DNA of 64,000 nucleotides from Mangrovibacterium marinum (GCF_003046625.1 NZ_QAAD01000001.1:124001-188000); one strand, 5' to 3'; shown: positions 17,621-27,178, counted from the first letter of the stretch. A program made the numbers and translations. Notes: generated from the letters alone by a model not told the origin.

Positions 17621-19822
17621 TTACTTCGTCAATACAAACTTCAACTCACCGCCTTTTAAAATATCGGCATGCGAAATGGTCAGTTTCGTCTGTTTTTCTC
17701 CATTCAGGAACATTTCCTGAATAAAATGGTTTTCAGGAGCTTGATTTTCTGTCACTATTTTAAAGGTTTTCCCATTGGGCAAATTGATCACAGCTTCGCT
17801 CAGCCAGGGGGAATTCAGATGGTAGATTCCGTCAGCCGGATTAACCGGGTACATCCCCATGGAGGCAAAAACCAGCCAGGCCGACATTTGTCCGCAGTCT
17901 TCGTTGCCACAATAGCCATCGGGTTTGGTGCTGTATTGGGTATTGAGGATGCGGCGAACCATTTCCTGTGTTTTTTCAGGTTGACCAATTTCGTTGAACA
18001 ACCAGGGCACATGATGGCTGGGTTCGTTTCCGTGCGCATATTGGCCAATCATTCCGGTACTGAAAATCGGCAACTCATCATCGGCTTCGGGATGATAGCT
18101 AAACAGGCTGTCGAGTTTGGCGGCAAAAGCGTCCTTCCCGATCAGTTCAATCAGGCCGGGAATATCATGCTGAACATGGAAAAAGTAGTGCCAGGCATTG
18201 CTCTCACAGTATGGCTCGGTGTAGTCTTTTGCCTGAAACGGAGCAAGGAACTTCCCGTTTTTATCCTTCGGACGAATGAAGGTTGATTGCGAGTCGTACA
18301 GATTCTTCCAGTAATTGGCTCTTTCTGACAAATAGCTGTAATCGTCGTCCTTATTCAACGCTTGAGCAAACTGTGCAATGCACCAGTCGTCGTAAGCATA
18401 TTCCATGGTTTTCGATACCGACCAGTGTCCGTGATTTTCCAGATCGTAAGGGATGTATCCCAATTCCTTATATGGCTGCAGGCTCCAGGCGTTACTGTTC
18501 GCTGTTGCTTTGCAGGCTTCATAGGCTCTCTCCGCATCCATTGGAATGCCTTTTAAATAAGCATCCACAATAACAGGAACCGAGTGATAGCCAATCATCA
18601 TATTGGTTTCATTGCCGGCAAGACTCCAAACGGGCAACAAGCCTGTTTCGTTAAAATGACTAAGAAACGAAGCAATCATATCCTTCACCTTCGCGGGAGC
18701 AATAATCGTGTACAACGGATGAGCGGCCCGGTAAGTATCCCATAACGAAAAGGTATCATACTTATCGTAGCCTTTGGCCTGGTGCATTTGCCCGTCGGCT
18801 CCTTTATACCATCCATCCACATCGGAGTGCAGCGACGGAGTCAAAAAGCAATGGTACAAATTGGTATAAAAGATCGTTTTTTGAAGTTCAGTTCCCTGTA
18901 CTTCTATGAGGTGGAGTTGGTCGTTCCAGTTTTCCCGGGCCTCTTCTGCAATCCGGTCGAAATCCCAATCGGCACACTCTTCTTTCAAATTATTCCGTGC
19001 ACCTTCGATGGAGTGTGAAGACAACGCTACTTTTAAAATAAGCTGTTCTCCTTCGGTTGACTTAAATGTAATTTCAGCCTTGGTATTCGGTCCTTTGGCT
19101 TCAGTCGATTGCAGTTTGTTGCCATCCGAATAAAAATCGATTGCTTCAATTGGTTTGGAACATGCTATCACAAAATGTTCGCGTTGGTCGGGAGCCCAGC
19201 CTGTTGAATATCGGTAGCCCACAATGGTATGTTCATCCTGAAGTTTCAGGTACGTGTCGGTCGGGTTATCCCAGTTCAGCTTATAGCCCAGATCGATCAA
19301 AATTTTAGATTGATCGTCCTGCGGGAAGGTATAGCGATGCACTCCCACCCGTTTGGTTGCCGTTAACTCGGCTTTAATGCCTGAGCTCAAGAGTTGGACC
19401 TGGTAATAGCCTGGCGAAGCCGACTCCTGATCATGGCTAAACATGGAATAGGGGCGATAGTCCTCCTGGTCGGGCCAAAGATCGGCCGTAAAACGACTGT
19501 TGTAAGGCATTATCAGGATGTCGTACAAATCTCCGGCACCTGTTCCGGTCAGGTGTTTATGGCTAAATCCGGCAATGGTAGAATCCGGCCAGAAATAACC
19601 GGCTATGCGATCCCATCCGGGCAAGCCGTTGTCGGGGCTCAGCTGAACCATACCAAACGGCACTACAGCCCCGGGATAGGTATTCCCGGGGCCGTCAGTT
19701 CCAATAAACGGATCGACATACTGTGTTAAATCCGAAGATAAGGCTAACTGGGCTTTGGGCTGTTTGCACGAATAAACAGCCATCAGTAAAGCTAACAGGC
19801 TTAGTCCTTTAATTAATCGCAT
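17621..19822 (-). CDS. GH92 alpha-mannosidase, lipoprotein
   Basis: 733 residues, lipobox AVYSC (Cys19). Family marks of GH92 are clear: VDPFIGTDGPGNTYPGAVVPFGMVQLSPD at the mature N-terminus, the HLTGTGAGDLYD strand, YDTFSLWDTYRAAHPLYT in the (alpha/alpha)6 part, and GNEDCGQMSAWLVFASMGMYPVNPADG carrying the acidic catalytic region. GH92 enzymes are calcium-dependent exo-alpha-mannosidases acting on N-glycans and yeast mannan. This copy has the shorter sugar-binding loop of the two GH92 proteins here and may differ in linkage preference. It lies 23 nt downstream of the GH130 gene. Confidence 0.92.
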   Translation of the reverse strand: MRLIKGLSLLALLMAVYSCKQPKAQLALSSDLTQYVDPFIGTDGPGNTYPGAVVPFGMVQLSPDNGLPGWDRIAGYFWPDSTIAGFSHKHLTGTGAGDLYDILIMPYNSRFTADLWPDQEDYRPYSMFSHDQESASPGYYQVQLLSSGIKAELTATKRVGVHRYTFPQDDQSKILIDLGYKLNWDNPTDTYLKLQDEHTIVGYRYSTGWAPDQREHFVIACSKPIEAIDFYSDGNKLQSTEAKGPNTKAEITFKSTEGEQLILKVALSSHSIEGARNNLKEECADWDFDRIAEEARENWNDQLHLIEVQGTELQKTIFYTNLYHCFLTPSLHSDVDGWYKGADGQMHQAKGYDKYDTFSLWDTYRAAHPLYTIIAPAKVKDMIASFLSHFNETGLLPVWSLAGNETNMMIGYHSVPVIVDAYLKGIPMDAERAYEACKATANSNAWSLQPYKELGYIPYDLENHGHWSVSKTMEYAYDDWCIAQFAQALNKDDDYSYLSERANYWKNLYDSQSTFIRPKDKNGKFLAPFQAKDYTEPYCESNAWHYFFHVQHDIPGLIELIGKDAFAAKLDSLFSYHPEADDELPIFSTGMIGQYAHGNEPSHHVPWLFNEIGQPEKTQEMVRRILNTQYSTKPDGYCGNEDCGQMSAWLVFASMGMYPVNPADGIYHLNSPWLSEAVINLPNGKTFKIVTENQAPENHFIQEMFLNGEKQTKLTISHADILKGGELKFVLTK

Positions 19823-19845
19823 TCGTATAACTATTTTTCAGCGTA

Positions 19846-20814
19846 TTAAATCGAATTGTTTTTGATGAAATCGATAATTTCCTGCAGATGGCCAAAAGCC
19901 ATGCCTACAACCGTATCGGCGGCACCGTAATAAACGGCTACCTTTTCACCATCGCAAAGTGCAGCACAAGGGAATACCACATTGGGAACATCACCAACCA
20001 GTTCGTAAGGAGCAGCGGGAGCCAACAGGTAAGGTTGTGTGCGGTACAACACTTTTGACGGATCTTCGAGATCGAGCAGCGCCGCTCCCATTGAGTAACG
20101 GAATCCGTTGCAGGTATTGATTACGCCATGGTAAAATTCCAACCAGCCATCTTTGGTTTTAATTGGAACTGAACCCGCACCAATTTTGGTACATTGCCAT
20201 GCGCTTTCGGGAAACGGGGTTACTTTCATCACACAACGGTGTTCGCCCCAGTATTTCATATCCGGACTGTAGCTGATGTAGATGTCGCCAAACGGTGTGT
20301 GTCCGTTGTCGCTCGGGCGGCTCAGCATCGCATATTTGCCGTCAATTTTTTCAGGAAATAACACCCCGTTGCGGTTGAATGGCAGGAATGCATTCTCGCA
20401 CTGGAAGAACTCTTTAAAGTCGAAGGTGTAAGCAATGCCGATTGTCGGACCATGGTAACCATTACACCAGGTTACCCAGTAACGGTCTTCGATGAACGTC
20501 ACACGCGGGTCGTATTTATAATCCGACTCAATCATATCGGTGTTTCCTGCCTGAAATACGATCGGCTCGTGATTGATGTCCCAGTTGATTCCATCTTTAC
20601 TGAAACCAGCGAAAATGTTCATCTGTACAGCTTTGTTATCGCAGCGGAAAACGCCGGCAAAACCATCGCCGAAAGGTACTACAGCACTATTGAAAATACT
20701 GTTTGAAGTAGGAATCTGGTAACGTCCGATCACCGGATTTTGCGAATAACGCCACATTACGTCGGTTGAACCGGCTGGTCTGTCTTCCCAAGGAATCATT
20801 GGATTTGTGCTCAT
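19846..20814 (-). CDS. GH130 mannoside phosphorylase (beta-1,4-mannosyl-N-acetylglucosamine type)
   Basis: 322 residues without a signal peptide, so cytoplasmic. The five-bladed propeller of GH130 is evident, with [16 protein letters not shown] near the N-terminus, catalytic Asp102 within YDPRVTF, and C-terminal [16 protein letters not shown] and [14 protein letters not shown]. The closest relatives I know of this pattern are the GH130_2 enzymes that phosphorolyse beta-mannosyl-1,4-GlcNAc from the N-glycan core to mannose-1-phosphate and GlcNAc. The preceding permease gene and the GH92 genes support that role: extracellular trimming, import of Man-GlcNAc, then phosphorolysis inside. Linkage specificity is inferred, not read from the sequence. 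Confidence 0.88.
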   Translation of the reverse strand: MSTNPMIPWEDRPAGSTDVMWRYSQNPVIGRYQIPTSNSIFNSAVVPFGDGFAGVFRCDNKAVQMNIFAGFSKDGINWDINHEPIVFQAGNTDMIESDYKYDPRVTFIEDRYWVTWCNGYHGPTIGIAYTFDFKEFFQCENAFLPFNRNGVLFPEKIDGKYAMLSRPSDNGHTPFGDIYISYSPDMKYWGEHRCVMKVTPFPESAWQCTKIGAGSVPIKTKDGWLEFYHGVINTCNGFRYSMGAALLDLEDPSKVLYRTQPYLLAPAAPYELVGDVPNVVFPCAALCDGEKVAVYYGAADTVVGMAFGHLQEIIDFIKNNSI

Positions 20815-20894
20815 GATTGTATTCTTATAATGATTAATCTCTGTTTTGTTGTTTGGATGAATTCAGCTCATCCGGGCTGTGTTATTTGATTTTT

Positions 20895-22193
20895 TTATTC
20901 TTCGATGCCTTTTTCAGCTTCTTCCTTATTATCGGGGTGGGTAAAGGGTACAAACCGGGCTGCAAAGAACGACGGAATCATGGCTGCTAAAATAAACAGG
21001 AAGAATGCTTTGTAGCCAACTGAGTCGCTTATAAAGCCACTAAACATACCCGGGAGCATAACGCCAAAGTTCATGATCCCCGAAGCAAAAGCGTAGTGAG
21101 CCATTTTGTATTTTCCCGGAGCCACCTGCTGCATCATAAACAAGGTCAGTCCGACAAAGCCAAATCCGTAGGCAAAATATTCAACAACAACGGCCGAACT
21201 GATTAAATAGATGTTTGAGGGGCGAAAAACAGCCAACAACGCGTATACGACAAATTGAAAGTTAAAGATAGAGATGAGGGTGAAAAGCGATTTTCGCAAT
21301 CCTTTGCCCGCAATGAAATAGCCGGCAAGTAAGGAGCCCAGCACAAATGCAGCTGACCCAAATACGCCATACAAAAGCCCAATTTCAGAAGTGCTTAAGC
21401 CAAGTCCGCCGTCGGCAACGGATGCTTTGAAGAACAGGGGTGCAATTTTTACGGCAAAGCCTTCGGCAAACCGGTAAATAATGATGAAGCCGATATACCA
21501 GCCAATGTATTTCTTCTGAAAAAATGTTCGCAACACATCCCAGAGGGTTTGAAAACCTTCTTTCAATGAATCAACCTGGCCCGTGGCAGCCCCTCCGGAG
21601 GGCAACATCCGCGTATGGTAAAGGGCAAGCAGGATCATGGTTGCTCCATAAATTATCATGATAATCATCCAGGCATGAACGGCGCCAATGGTGTTTTCCA
21701 ATACTCCGGCCAAATAAACCAGTCCGCCAGCCGTTAACACCTTGGCGATGTTGTAGGCAGCTCCCTGCCAGCCAATGTACCGGGCTTGGTTTTGCGACGA
21801 TAACACATTCATATACACCCCATCGGTGGCAATATCGTGGGTTGATCCACTCAGGGCGATCACGCCCAGCAGCGCAATGGAGTAGGTGAAAAACTCGTTC
21901 AGTTGTAATGAAAAGGCAACCAGAGCAAAAGTAGCGCCGGTTACAAACTGGGTAGCTACCACAAAATGTTTCTTTGTTTTAAACATTTCCAGCACCGGAC
22001 TCCATAAAAATTTTAGCGTGTAAGGCAGCAGAAGCAGCGAAGTCCAAAAGGCAATCATTGCATCGCTAATGCCCAGGCTCTCATACATCAATGGCGAGGC
22101 TTGGTTAATGGCAGCAAAAGGCAGCCCCATGCCAAAGTACACCGTGGGGATCCAGGCCGCAGGGTGGATTTTTTTTAGTTGATTAAAACGCAT
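20895..22193 (-). CDS. MFS permease, AmpG-like, probable import of Man-GlcNAc
   Basis: 432 residues with about twelve hydrophobic segments. STHDIATDGVYMNVLS is the signature of the AmpG/muropeptide-permease branch of the major facilitator superfamily. AmpG proteins carry GlcNAc-containing disaccharides into the cytoplasm. Here, between a GH92 and a GH130 gene, the likely cargo is the beta-mannosyl-GlcNAc disaccharide. A short charged tail (KEEAEKGIEE) ends the protein. It starts 24 nt after the stop of the GH92 gene upstream. Confidence 0.8.
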   Translation of the reverse strand: MRFNQLKKIHPAAWIPTVYFGMGLPFAAINQASPLMYESLGISDAMIAFWTSLLLLPYTLKFLWSPVLEMFKTKKHFVVATQFVTGATFALVAFSLQLNEFFTYSIALLGVIALSGSTHDIATDGVYMNVLSSQNQARYIGWQGAAYNIAKVLTAGGLVYLAGVLENTIGAVHAWMIIMIIYGATMILLALYHTRMLPSGGAATGQVDSLKEGFQTLWDVLRTFFQKKYIGWYIGFIIIYRFAEGFAVKIAPLFFKASVADGGLGLSTSEIGLLYGVFGSAAFVLGSLLAGYFIAGKGLRKSLFTLISIFNFQFVVYALLAVFRPSNIYLISSAVVVEYFAYGFGFVGLTLFMMQQVAPGKYKMAHYAFASGIMNFGVMLPGMFSGFISDSVGYKAFFLFILAAMIPSFFAARFVPFTHPDNKEEAEKGIEE

Positions 22194-22217
22194 GTTCGTT
22201 GGTATTTTTGTGTTTTT

Positions 22218-24473
22218 TTATTTCTCGATTTCCAGAACACCACCCGAAACAAGCTCTTTGTGGCTGATGAAATAACCATTCAGCTGCTGACCGTCTTTGC
22301 TTATCTTACGAATGTATTGCCCATCGCCTTTGGTGCGGATAATGAGCTCTTTGCCGGGATAGAAATTTTGATCCAGACGAATTTTCACTTCGTCAAAAAC
22401 GGGTTGAGCAATGCTGTAGTCGGTATTTCCGGGGCAAACCGGATAGAAACCCATCATGCTGTACACAGCCCATGCTGAAAGTGTTCCGCAGTCGTCGTTC
22501 CCCGGAATTCCGCCCGGCGCATTCTTATAATGTTCGTTCAGCAAGCGGCTCACTTCTTTTTGGGTGCGCCATTCTTCGCCTTTAAGGTAGTTGAACAACC
22601 ACGGATAATGGATGTCGGGTTCGTTGGCCACATCGTAGTGCCCATCATCAAAAATACCCTGTAATTTTTGGGTGAACTTTTTCTTGCCACCCATCAACTT
22701 CATGAGGCCTTTAATATCGTGAGGCACGCAAAAGGTGTATTGGTACGCATTTCCTTCGTGGAAACCAGGACTTGGTTCAAAGTTCTCTCCTTGTTTTGGA
22801 TCGAAATCTTTATAGAATGAGCCATCGGCCATTCTGGGGCGAATCATCTGAAATTCATCCTTATCGTAGTATTCTTTGTAACGCAGCGACTGTGCCAGGA
22901 AGCGTTTGTAGTCTGCATCTTTGCCCAAAGCTTTCGCAAATTGAGCCAGGTTCCAGTCGGCAATGTAGTATTCCAGGGCGTGCGATACCGAGTTGTCGTA
23001 TTCTTCCAGGTAAGGCACATATCCTTTTTCCAGATAGAAGTCGATGTCGGGGCGAAGTTTATTTTCAGCTCCTTTGGTGGTGGCCGACTTATACATGGCC
23101 TCGTAGGCTGCCTCCACATCAAAGTCTTGCAATCCGCGCATATAAGTATCCACAATTGCCGGAATAGCGGGATCGCCCTCCATAACATGCGTTTCAGTGC
23201 TGTTGAGCTCCCATTTAGGCAACCAGCCGCTTTCTTTATACATGTCCACCATTGAGCGCACCATGTCTAACTGTTGCTGCGGGTAAATCAAACTCATCAG
23301 CGGATGAAAGTTGCGATACGTATCCCAAAGTGAAAAAACAGTGTAACGGTCGCCGTCCCGAACTTCGCCAATTCCAAAGGACTCCATCAAAGGGTATTGT
23401 CCGTTAACATCGTTGATTACGTTTGGGTGAATGTTCATGTGATACAGTGCCGTGTAAAAAACTGTTTTCTGATCATCCGTTCCTCCTTTAACCGACACGC
23501 GCGATAGCGCTTCTTCCCAACTGGCTTGAGCATCCGCCCGTGTCTGATCAAAGTTGAAGTCCGGCATTTCGAACTCCATATTCTGGCGGGCATTTTCAAT
23601 GCTAACATACGAAACAGCCACTTTTACCAGTACTTCCTCGTTATTGTCGGTATCAAATGTCATGTAAGCGCCAATGCTGTCACCAGCCATTTGGGTTTGA
23701 AATTCAGGATAAAATTTAAATGCTCCATCGGAGGATGACCAGGCAGATTCGGCCTTCATTTGTGGCATCTTTTTCCAGGCTCCGAATGATTTGGCAGCTT
23801 TGCTGAAGCGGGCAACAAAATAAACCGGGCGCTCGGTACCAGCATTGTAACAAAAAGTCCCCGTCATACGCCATCCTTCAATTTCGCGGTTGTTAACAAT
23901 GCGCAATGCTGCTCCGCTCTCGTTGGTCAATCCCGTTCCAAGGTCCAGCAGAATGTTGGATTCACCCTTGGGAAACCTGAACTTACTCAATCCCACCCGG
24001 GCACTGGCTGTAACTTCAGTGGTAATGCCGTATTTTTCCAGGTAATTCGAGTAGAAGCCCGGCAAAGCTTTCTGATTGGTCATTGGAGAACCATAAAGGC
24101 TATTGCTGGCTTCAACTTTGCCGGTTGTTGGCATCAACAGGATTACCCCAAGCTCGGGGCAACCGACTCCGCTTAAATTGACATGTGAATAGCCGGTGAA
24201 GAAATGATTATCCCACGAGTAAGGCGTTGACCACCATTGGTTATCTTTATCCCATTTGTTACTGGCCGATCCACTAACGTTGAATGGGACTACCGAAACC
24301 ATTCCCTGAGGTACAATAGCTCCGGGATTTGTTGTTCCATAGTTGGTGGTTCCGATAAATGGGTTCACATACCTTGTGTATTCCTGTGCTTTTATCGTCG
24401 ATATATGGCTGGTCAAAACCATAATCATGAAAAGGAGCAGGCTCCCTTTTGCTTGCCTTGAATTAAATAACAT
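22218..24473 (-). CDS. GH92 alpha-mannosidase, secreted
   Basis: 751 residues; a type I signal peptide is cleaved near IKAQ, giving a soluble rather than lipid-anchored enzyme. The GH92 start YVNPFIGTTNYGTTNPGA, the CPELGVILLMP strand, YTVFSLWDTYRNFHPLMS and GNDDCGTLSAWAVYSMMGFYP are all present. It differs from the copy at 17621 by having a tryptophan-rich loop (NQWWSTPYSWDNHFF) near residue 78, which suggests a different substrate pocket. It is the first gene of the minus-strand operon and lies opposite the AraC regulator. Confidence 0.9.
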   Translation of the reverse strand: MLFNSRQAKGSLLLFMIMVLTSHISTIKAQEYTRYVNPFIGTTNYGTTNPGAIVPQGMVSVVPFNVSGSASNKWDKDNQWWSTPYSWDNHFFTGYSHVNLSGVGCPELGVILLMPTTGKVEASNSLYGSPMTNQKALPGFYSNYLEKYGITTEVTASARVGLSKFRFPKGESNILLDLGTGLTNESGAALRIVNNREIEGWRMTGTFCYNAGTERPVYFVARFSKAAKSFGAWKKMPQMKAESAWSSSDGAFKFYPEFQTQMAGDSIGAYMTFDTDNNEEVLVKVAVSYVSIENARQNMEFEMPDFNFDQTRADAQASWEEALSRVSVKGGTDDQKTVFYTALYHMNIHPNVINDVNGQYPLMESFGIGEVRDGDRYTVFSLWDTYRNFHPLMSLIYPQQQLDMVRSMVDMYKESGWLPKWELNSTETHVMEGDPAIPAIVDTYMRGLQDFDVEAAYEAMYKSATTKGAENKLRPDIDFYLEKGYVPYLEEYDNSVSHALEYYIADWNLAQFAKALGKDADYKRFLAQSLRYKEYYDKDEFQMIRPRMADGSFYKDFDPKQGENFEPSPGFHEGNAYQYTFCVPHDIKGLMKLMGGKKKFTQKLQGIFDDGHYDVANEPDIHYPWLFNYLKGEEWRTQKEVSRLLNEHYKNAPGGIPGNDDCGTLSAWAVYSMMGFYPVCPGNTDYSIAQPVFDEVKIRLDQNFYPGKELIIRTKGDGQYIRKISKDGQQLNGYFISHKELVSGGVLEIEK

Positions 24474-24881
24474 TGTTTATCACTGTTAATTTTCAACTAA
24501 AATAAACTAAATCTGTCGGTCTGTTTCCCCTGAAAGAAAACAAGTTGCAGCAATATCCCGAGCCGATCCTTTCGTGCCCGGATTTAGCGAAATTCAAAAA
24601 ATAAAAGTACGCCTATTTAAAGGACCTGACAAACAGATATATTGTGCACAAACCGAGATTTATTATCCTATTCCGTGGTGAACGACATATCCCTGACAAG
24701 CGTGATGTAACAAAAACCAAACAGATTCGTGACGGAGATCTCCTGCTTCAACGACCGCCCGGACATTTCTGCTGTCTTTGATTAAATCCGTAAAATAGAC
24801 TAAATTGCGCCTGTTTCAATTTTTGGAAATGACCTCATTGAAAAATGAGATTTGTTCTGATTCAACGTTTTTTTGTGTTGC
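24474..24881. promoter_or_regulatory. Divergent control region between GH92 operon and AraC gene
   Basis: This 408-nt gap must hold both start regions. A palindrome TTGTGCACAA lies at 24642-24651 inside the longer motif TATATTGTGCACAA (24638-24651), which recurs with one change at 25997-26010. A small hairpin CTCATT/AATGAG sits at 24834-24849 before the AraC start. I find no pair of elements that matches the Bacteroidota promoter consensus well on either strand. Confidence 0.45.
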
Positions 24882-25739
24882 ATGATACCAGATAAAAAAG
24901 TCAGAATTAGCCTGCCATCATTCTTGATTGAGCCCAATGATGTTTTTCACATTGTAAGGCGCACAATCTCGACTGAAGAAAATCTTGATTATCACAATCA
25001 TGATTATGCGGAAATGTTCTGGATCAAAGAAGGCTCCGGCATCCATGTCATAAACGGCAGAAAACACCCCATTAAAAAAGGCACACTGTGCCTGATCAGG
25101 CCGCAAGACACACACACCTTTATCTGCACCGGAAAAAATGCAGGTTTAGTTGTCACCAACATTGCTTTCAACCTGGAGAGTCTCAGCTTATACAAAGCGC
25201 GTTATTTCCCTGATTCGGAGACCTTCTTTTGGACAAAAGAAGAAACGCCCTATACCGTTGACCTGAACATTGATCAGCTAAATGAAATATCGACACTGAC
25301 AGACTATGTTCTCTCGAAAAAACGGGACTATATTCATCTCGACATGCTTATATTGCATGTCTTCAAATTACTTACGGAAGATTTTAACGCCCAGTCAACC
25401 AGCATCCCCCATTGGCTGGCTTTTGCACTTGAACAATACAACACCCCCCAGCTGTTCAGAGAAGGAGTACCCGGATTCATCAGTCTCACCGGGCGCACTT
25501 TGGATCATGTGAACAAAGTCATCAAGCAGCATCTGAATCAAACATTAACCGAAACAGTAACCAAAATCAAGATAAATTACGCAGCTCAGCGTCTGACGAT
25601 GACTAATGTTCCGATCAAGGTGATCTGCCACGACTGCGGCTTTAATACCATCGGACATTTTTATAAAGTATTCCGAAAATATAACGGCATGACGCCCAAC
25701 ACATACAGGGCGATCAATCACCGGGTATTTCAGAAGTAA
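24882..25739 (+). CDS. AraC-family transcriptional regulator
   Basis: 285 residues from ATG 24882; a TTG nine bases earlier is also in frame but less likely. The N-terminal part is a cupin-like sensor (HNHDYAEMFWIKEGSGIHVINGR, then IRPQDTHTF). The last ~90 residues form the paired helix-turn-helix of AraC proteins (IKVICHDCGFNTIGHFYKVFRKYNGMTPNTYR). It faces away from the mannosidase operon and probably controls it in response to a sugar ligand (inference). The next gene downstream is over 300 nt away. Confidence 0.85.
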   Translation: MIPDKKVRISLPSFLIEPNDVFHIVRRTISTEENLDYHNHDYAEMFWIKEGSGIHVINGRKHPIKKGTLCLIRPQDTHTFICTGKNAGLVVTNIAFNLESLSLYKARYFPDSETFFWTKEETPYTVDLNIDQLNEISTLTDYVLSKKRDYIHLDMLILHVFKLLTEDFNAQSTSIPHWLAFALEQYNTPQLFREGVPGFISLTGRTLDHVNKVIKQHLNQTLTETVTKIKINYAAQRLTMTNVPIKVICHDCGFNTIGHFYKVFRKYNGMTPNTYRAINHRVFQK

Positions 25740-25749
25740 ACAGGTCGGT

Positions 25750-25893
25750 CTAAACCATCTTCCACGGCCGATAGTGACGGGTCCAGCCCTTGGGCAGATG
25801 GTTATGTGCCAACAACCGCTTCTGCCGATCTATGCTCATGCCGATGTCAATCGTAGCATGGTTCTTAGCGTAAAGCAAATGCTCTTCTGCCGA
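25750..25893 (-). pseudogene. Degraded GIY-YIG nuclease gene fragment
   Basis: On the minus strand the frame reads, in part, IGMSIDRQKRLLAHNHLPKGW and then TRHYRPWKMV followed at once by a TAG stop. This is the middle of the GIY-YIG protein encoded intact at 27323 and 27682, with decayed sequence before it and the last ~25 residues missing (including the catalytic glutamate). No tRNA-like sequence is attached to this copy. The remainder of the 310-nt gap holds the promoter of the next gene. Confidence 0.75.
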
Positions 25894-25999
25894 TCGCTTC
25901 AAACGAAAAGATTCACACCTTTAGCAGAACTGAATCCGCCTTAATTAAAGACCACGAGATCTCTTTTTGTTACCAAATTATTAAGTGATGCCATGTTAT

Positions 26000-26031
26000 A
26001 TTGTGCGCAATTTAATATCAACCTACATTTG
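26000..26031 (+). promoter_or_regulatory. Promoter with overlapping palindrome, upstream of the MarR gene
   Basis: ATTG (26000-26003) and TACATTTG (26024-26031, matching TAnnTTTG) are 20 nt apart, and the ATG follows 19 nt later. The imperfect palindrome ATTGTGCGCAAT (26000-26011) overlies the -33 element, so a repressor bound there would block it; self-regulation by the MarR protein is plausible. Confidence 0.55.
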
Positions 26032-26049
26032 TCGGCATAAACGAAAATC

Positions 26050-26484
26050 ATGGACGATCCTTTACTGTTAAAAAACCAGGTTTGCTTCCCTGTTTACAGC
26101 TTATCGCGGGAAATAACGAACAAGTACCGCCCCATTCTTGATGAACTAGGGCTGACCTATCCGCAATATTTGGTACTGATGGCTTTGTGGGAAAACGAAC
26201 CGCAATGCGTGAACGAAATTGGTTGTAAACTACATCTGGATAGCGGCACCTTAACGCCCTTGCTCAAACGGCTCGAAGCTAAGGGACTACTCGCTCGAAG
26301 GCGCAAATCGTGCGACGAACGGGTGGTTGAAATCAACCTGACCGATGTCGGCCGTAAGCTAAAAACAGAAGCAGCCGAGGTTCCGCAAAAAGTGATGAAA
26401 GCCATGAACGTAACGGCTGAGGAACTGATGGAATTGAAGGAAGTGGTTCTGAAAATTCTGGACAAGCAGTCGTGCAACAGCTAA
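26050..26484 (+). CDS. MarR-family regulator, OhrR-like
   Basis: 144 residues. The winged helix-turn-helix is complete: LTYPQYLVLMALWEN, then LHLDSGTLTPLLKRLEAKGLLAR and the wing with CDERVVEINLTDVG. Near the N-terminus, NQVCFPVYSL places Cys12 where OhrR proteins keep their peroxide-reactive cysteine. OhrR-type repressors release DNA when that cysteine is oxidised by organic peroxides. The gene is followed after 38 nt by a nitroreductase, probably its target. A second cysteine pair near the end (QSCNS) and one in the wing could also form disulphides. Confidence 0.85.
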   Translation: MDDPLLLKNQVCFPVYSLSREITNKYRPILDELGLTYPQYLVLMALWENEPQCVNEIGCKLHLDSGTLTPLLKRLEAKGLLARRRKSCDERVVEINLTDVGRKLKTEAAEVPQKVMKAMNVTAEELMELKEVVLKILDKQSCNS

Positions 26485-26522
26485 GTATTTTATTACACGA
26501 ACAATAAAAAAAGAAAACAGAA

Positions 26523-27155
26523 ATGTCATTACTGGAAAATTTAAACTGGCGCTACGCCACCAAAAAGTACGACCCGACAAAAAAAGTAGCACAAGAAGAC
26601 GTTGACAAAATCGTTGAAGCGGCGCGGCTGGCACCCACGTCGTCCGGCTTACAGCAGTTTCGGGTAATTGTGGTAGCGAACCAGGAACTGAAAAAAAAGA
26701 TGGTTCCCATTGCCTGGGGACAGGAAATCGTGGCCGACTGTTCGCATGTACTGGTCTTCGCGGCCTGGGATCGCTATACCGAAGAGCGTATCGATGCCAT
26801 CTACAACCGAACAACCGATGAACGCGGATTGCCCCGCGGACGTTTCGGCTCGTACACCGACAAGTTGAAAGCCGCTTACCTGCCTCAAACAGCCGAAGAA
26901 AATTTTATTCATACCGCACGCCAATCATACATTGGCTTTACCCTGGCCATGGCACAAGCCGCCGAATTGAAGATTGACTGTACACCGGTCGAAGGTTTCA
27001 CCCCGGAAGAACTGGACGAACTGCTGGGATTGAAAGAAAAAGGCTTGAAAAGCGTAACCATGCTTCCGATTGGCTACCGCGACGACTCTGCCGACTGGTT
27101 GGCCGGCATGAAAAAAGTCCGCAACCCCAAAGAAGAATTTGTTTTGGAATTTTAA
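26523..27155 (+). CDS. Nitroreductase-family NAD(P)H-dependent oxidoreductase
   Basis: 210 residues. An FMN-binding nitroreductase fold is shown by NWRYATKKYDPTKKV at the start, AARLAPTSSGLQQFRVIVV, then the GFTLAMAQAAELKIDCTPVEGF helix and the C-terminal LPIGYRDDSADW. The length suits the NfsB/DrgA-type family. Such enzymes reduce quinones, nitro-compounds or flavins using NAD(P)H. It forms a two-gene unit with the OhrR-like regulator, suggesting a part in stress from electrophiles or peroxides. The unit ends in a terminator at 27179. Confidence 0.88.
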   Translation: MSLLENLNWRYATKKYDPTKKVAQEDVDKIVEAARLAPTSSGLQQFRVIVVANQELKKKMVPIAWGQEIVADCSHVLVFAAWDRYTEERIDAIYNRTTDERGLPRGRFGSYTDKLKAAYLPQTAEENFIHTARQSYIGFTLAMAQAAELKIDCTPVEGFTPEELDELLGLKEKGLKSVTMLPIGYRDDSADWLAGMKKVRNPKEEFVLEF

Positions 27156-27178
27156 GCCAACCCAAAGAATACGCCATG

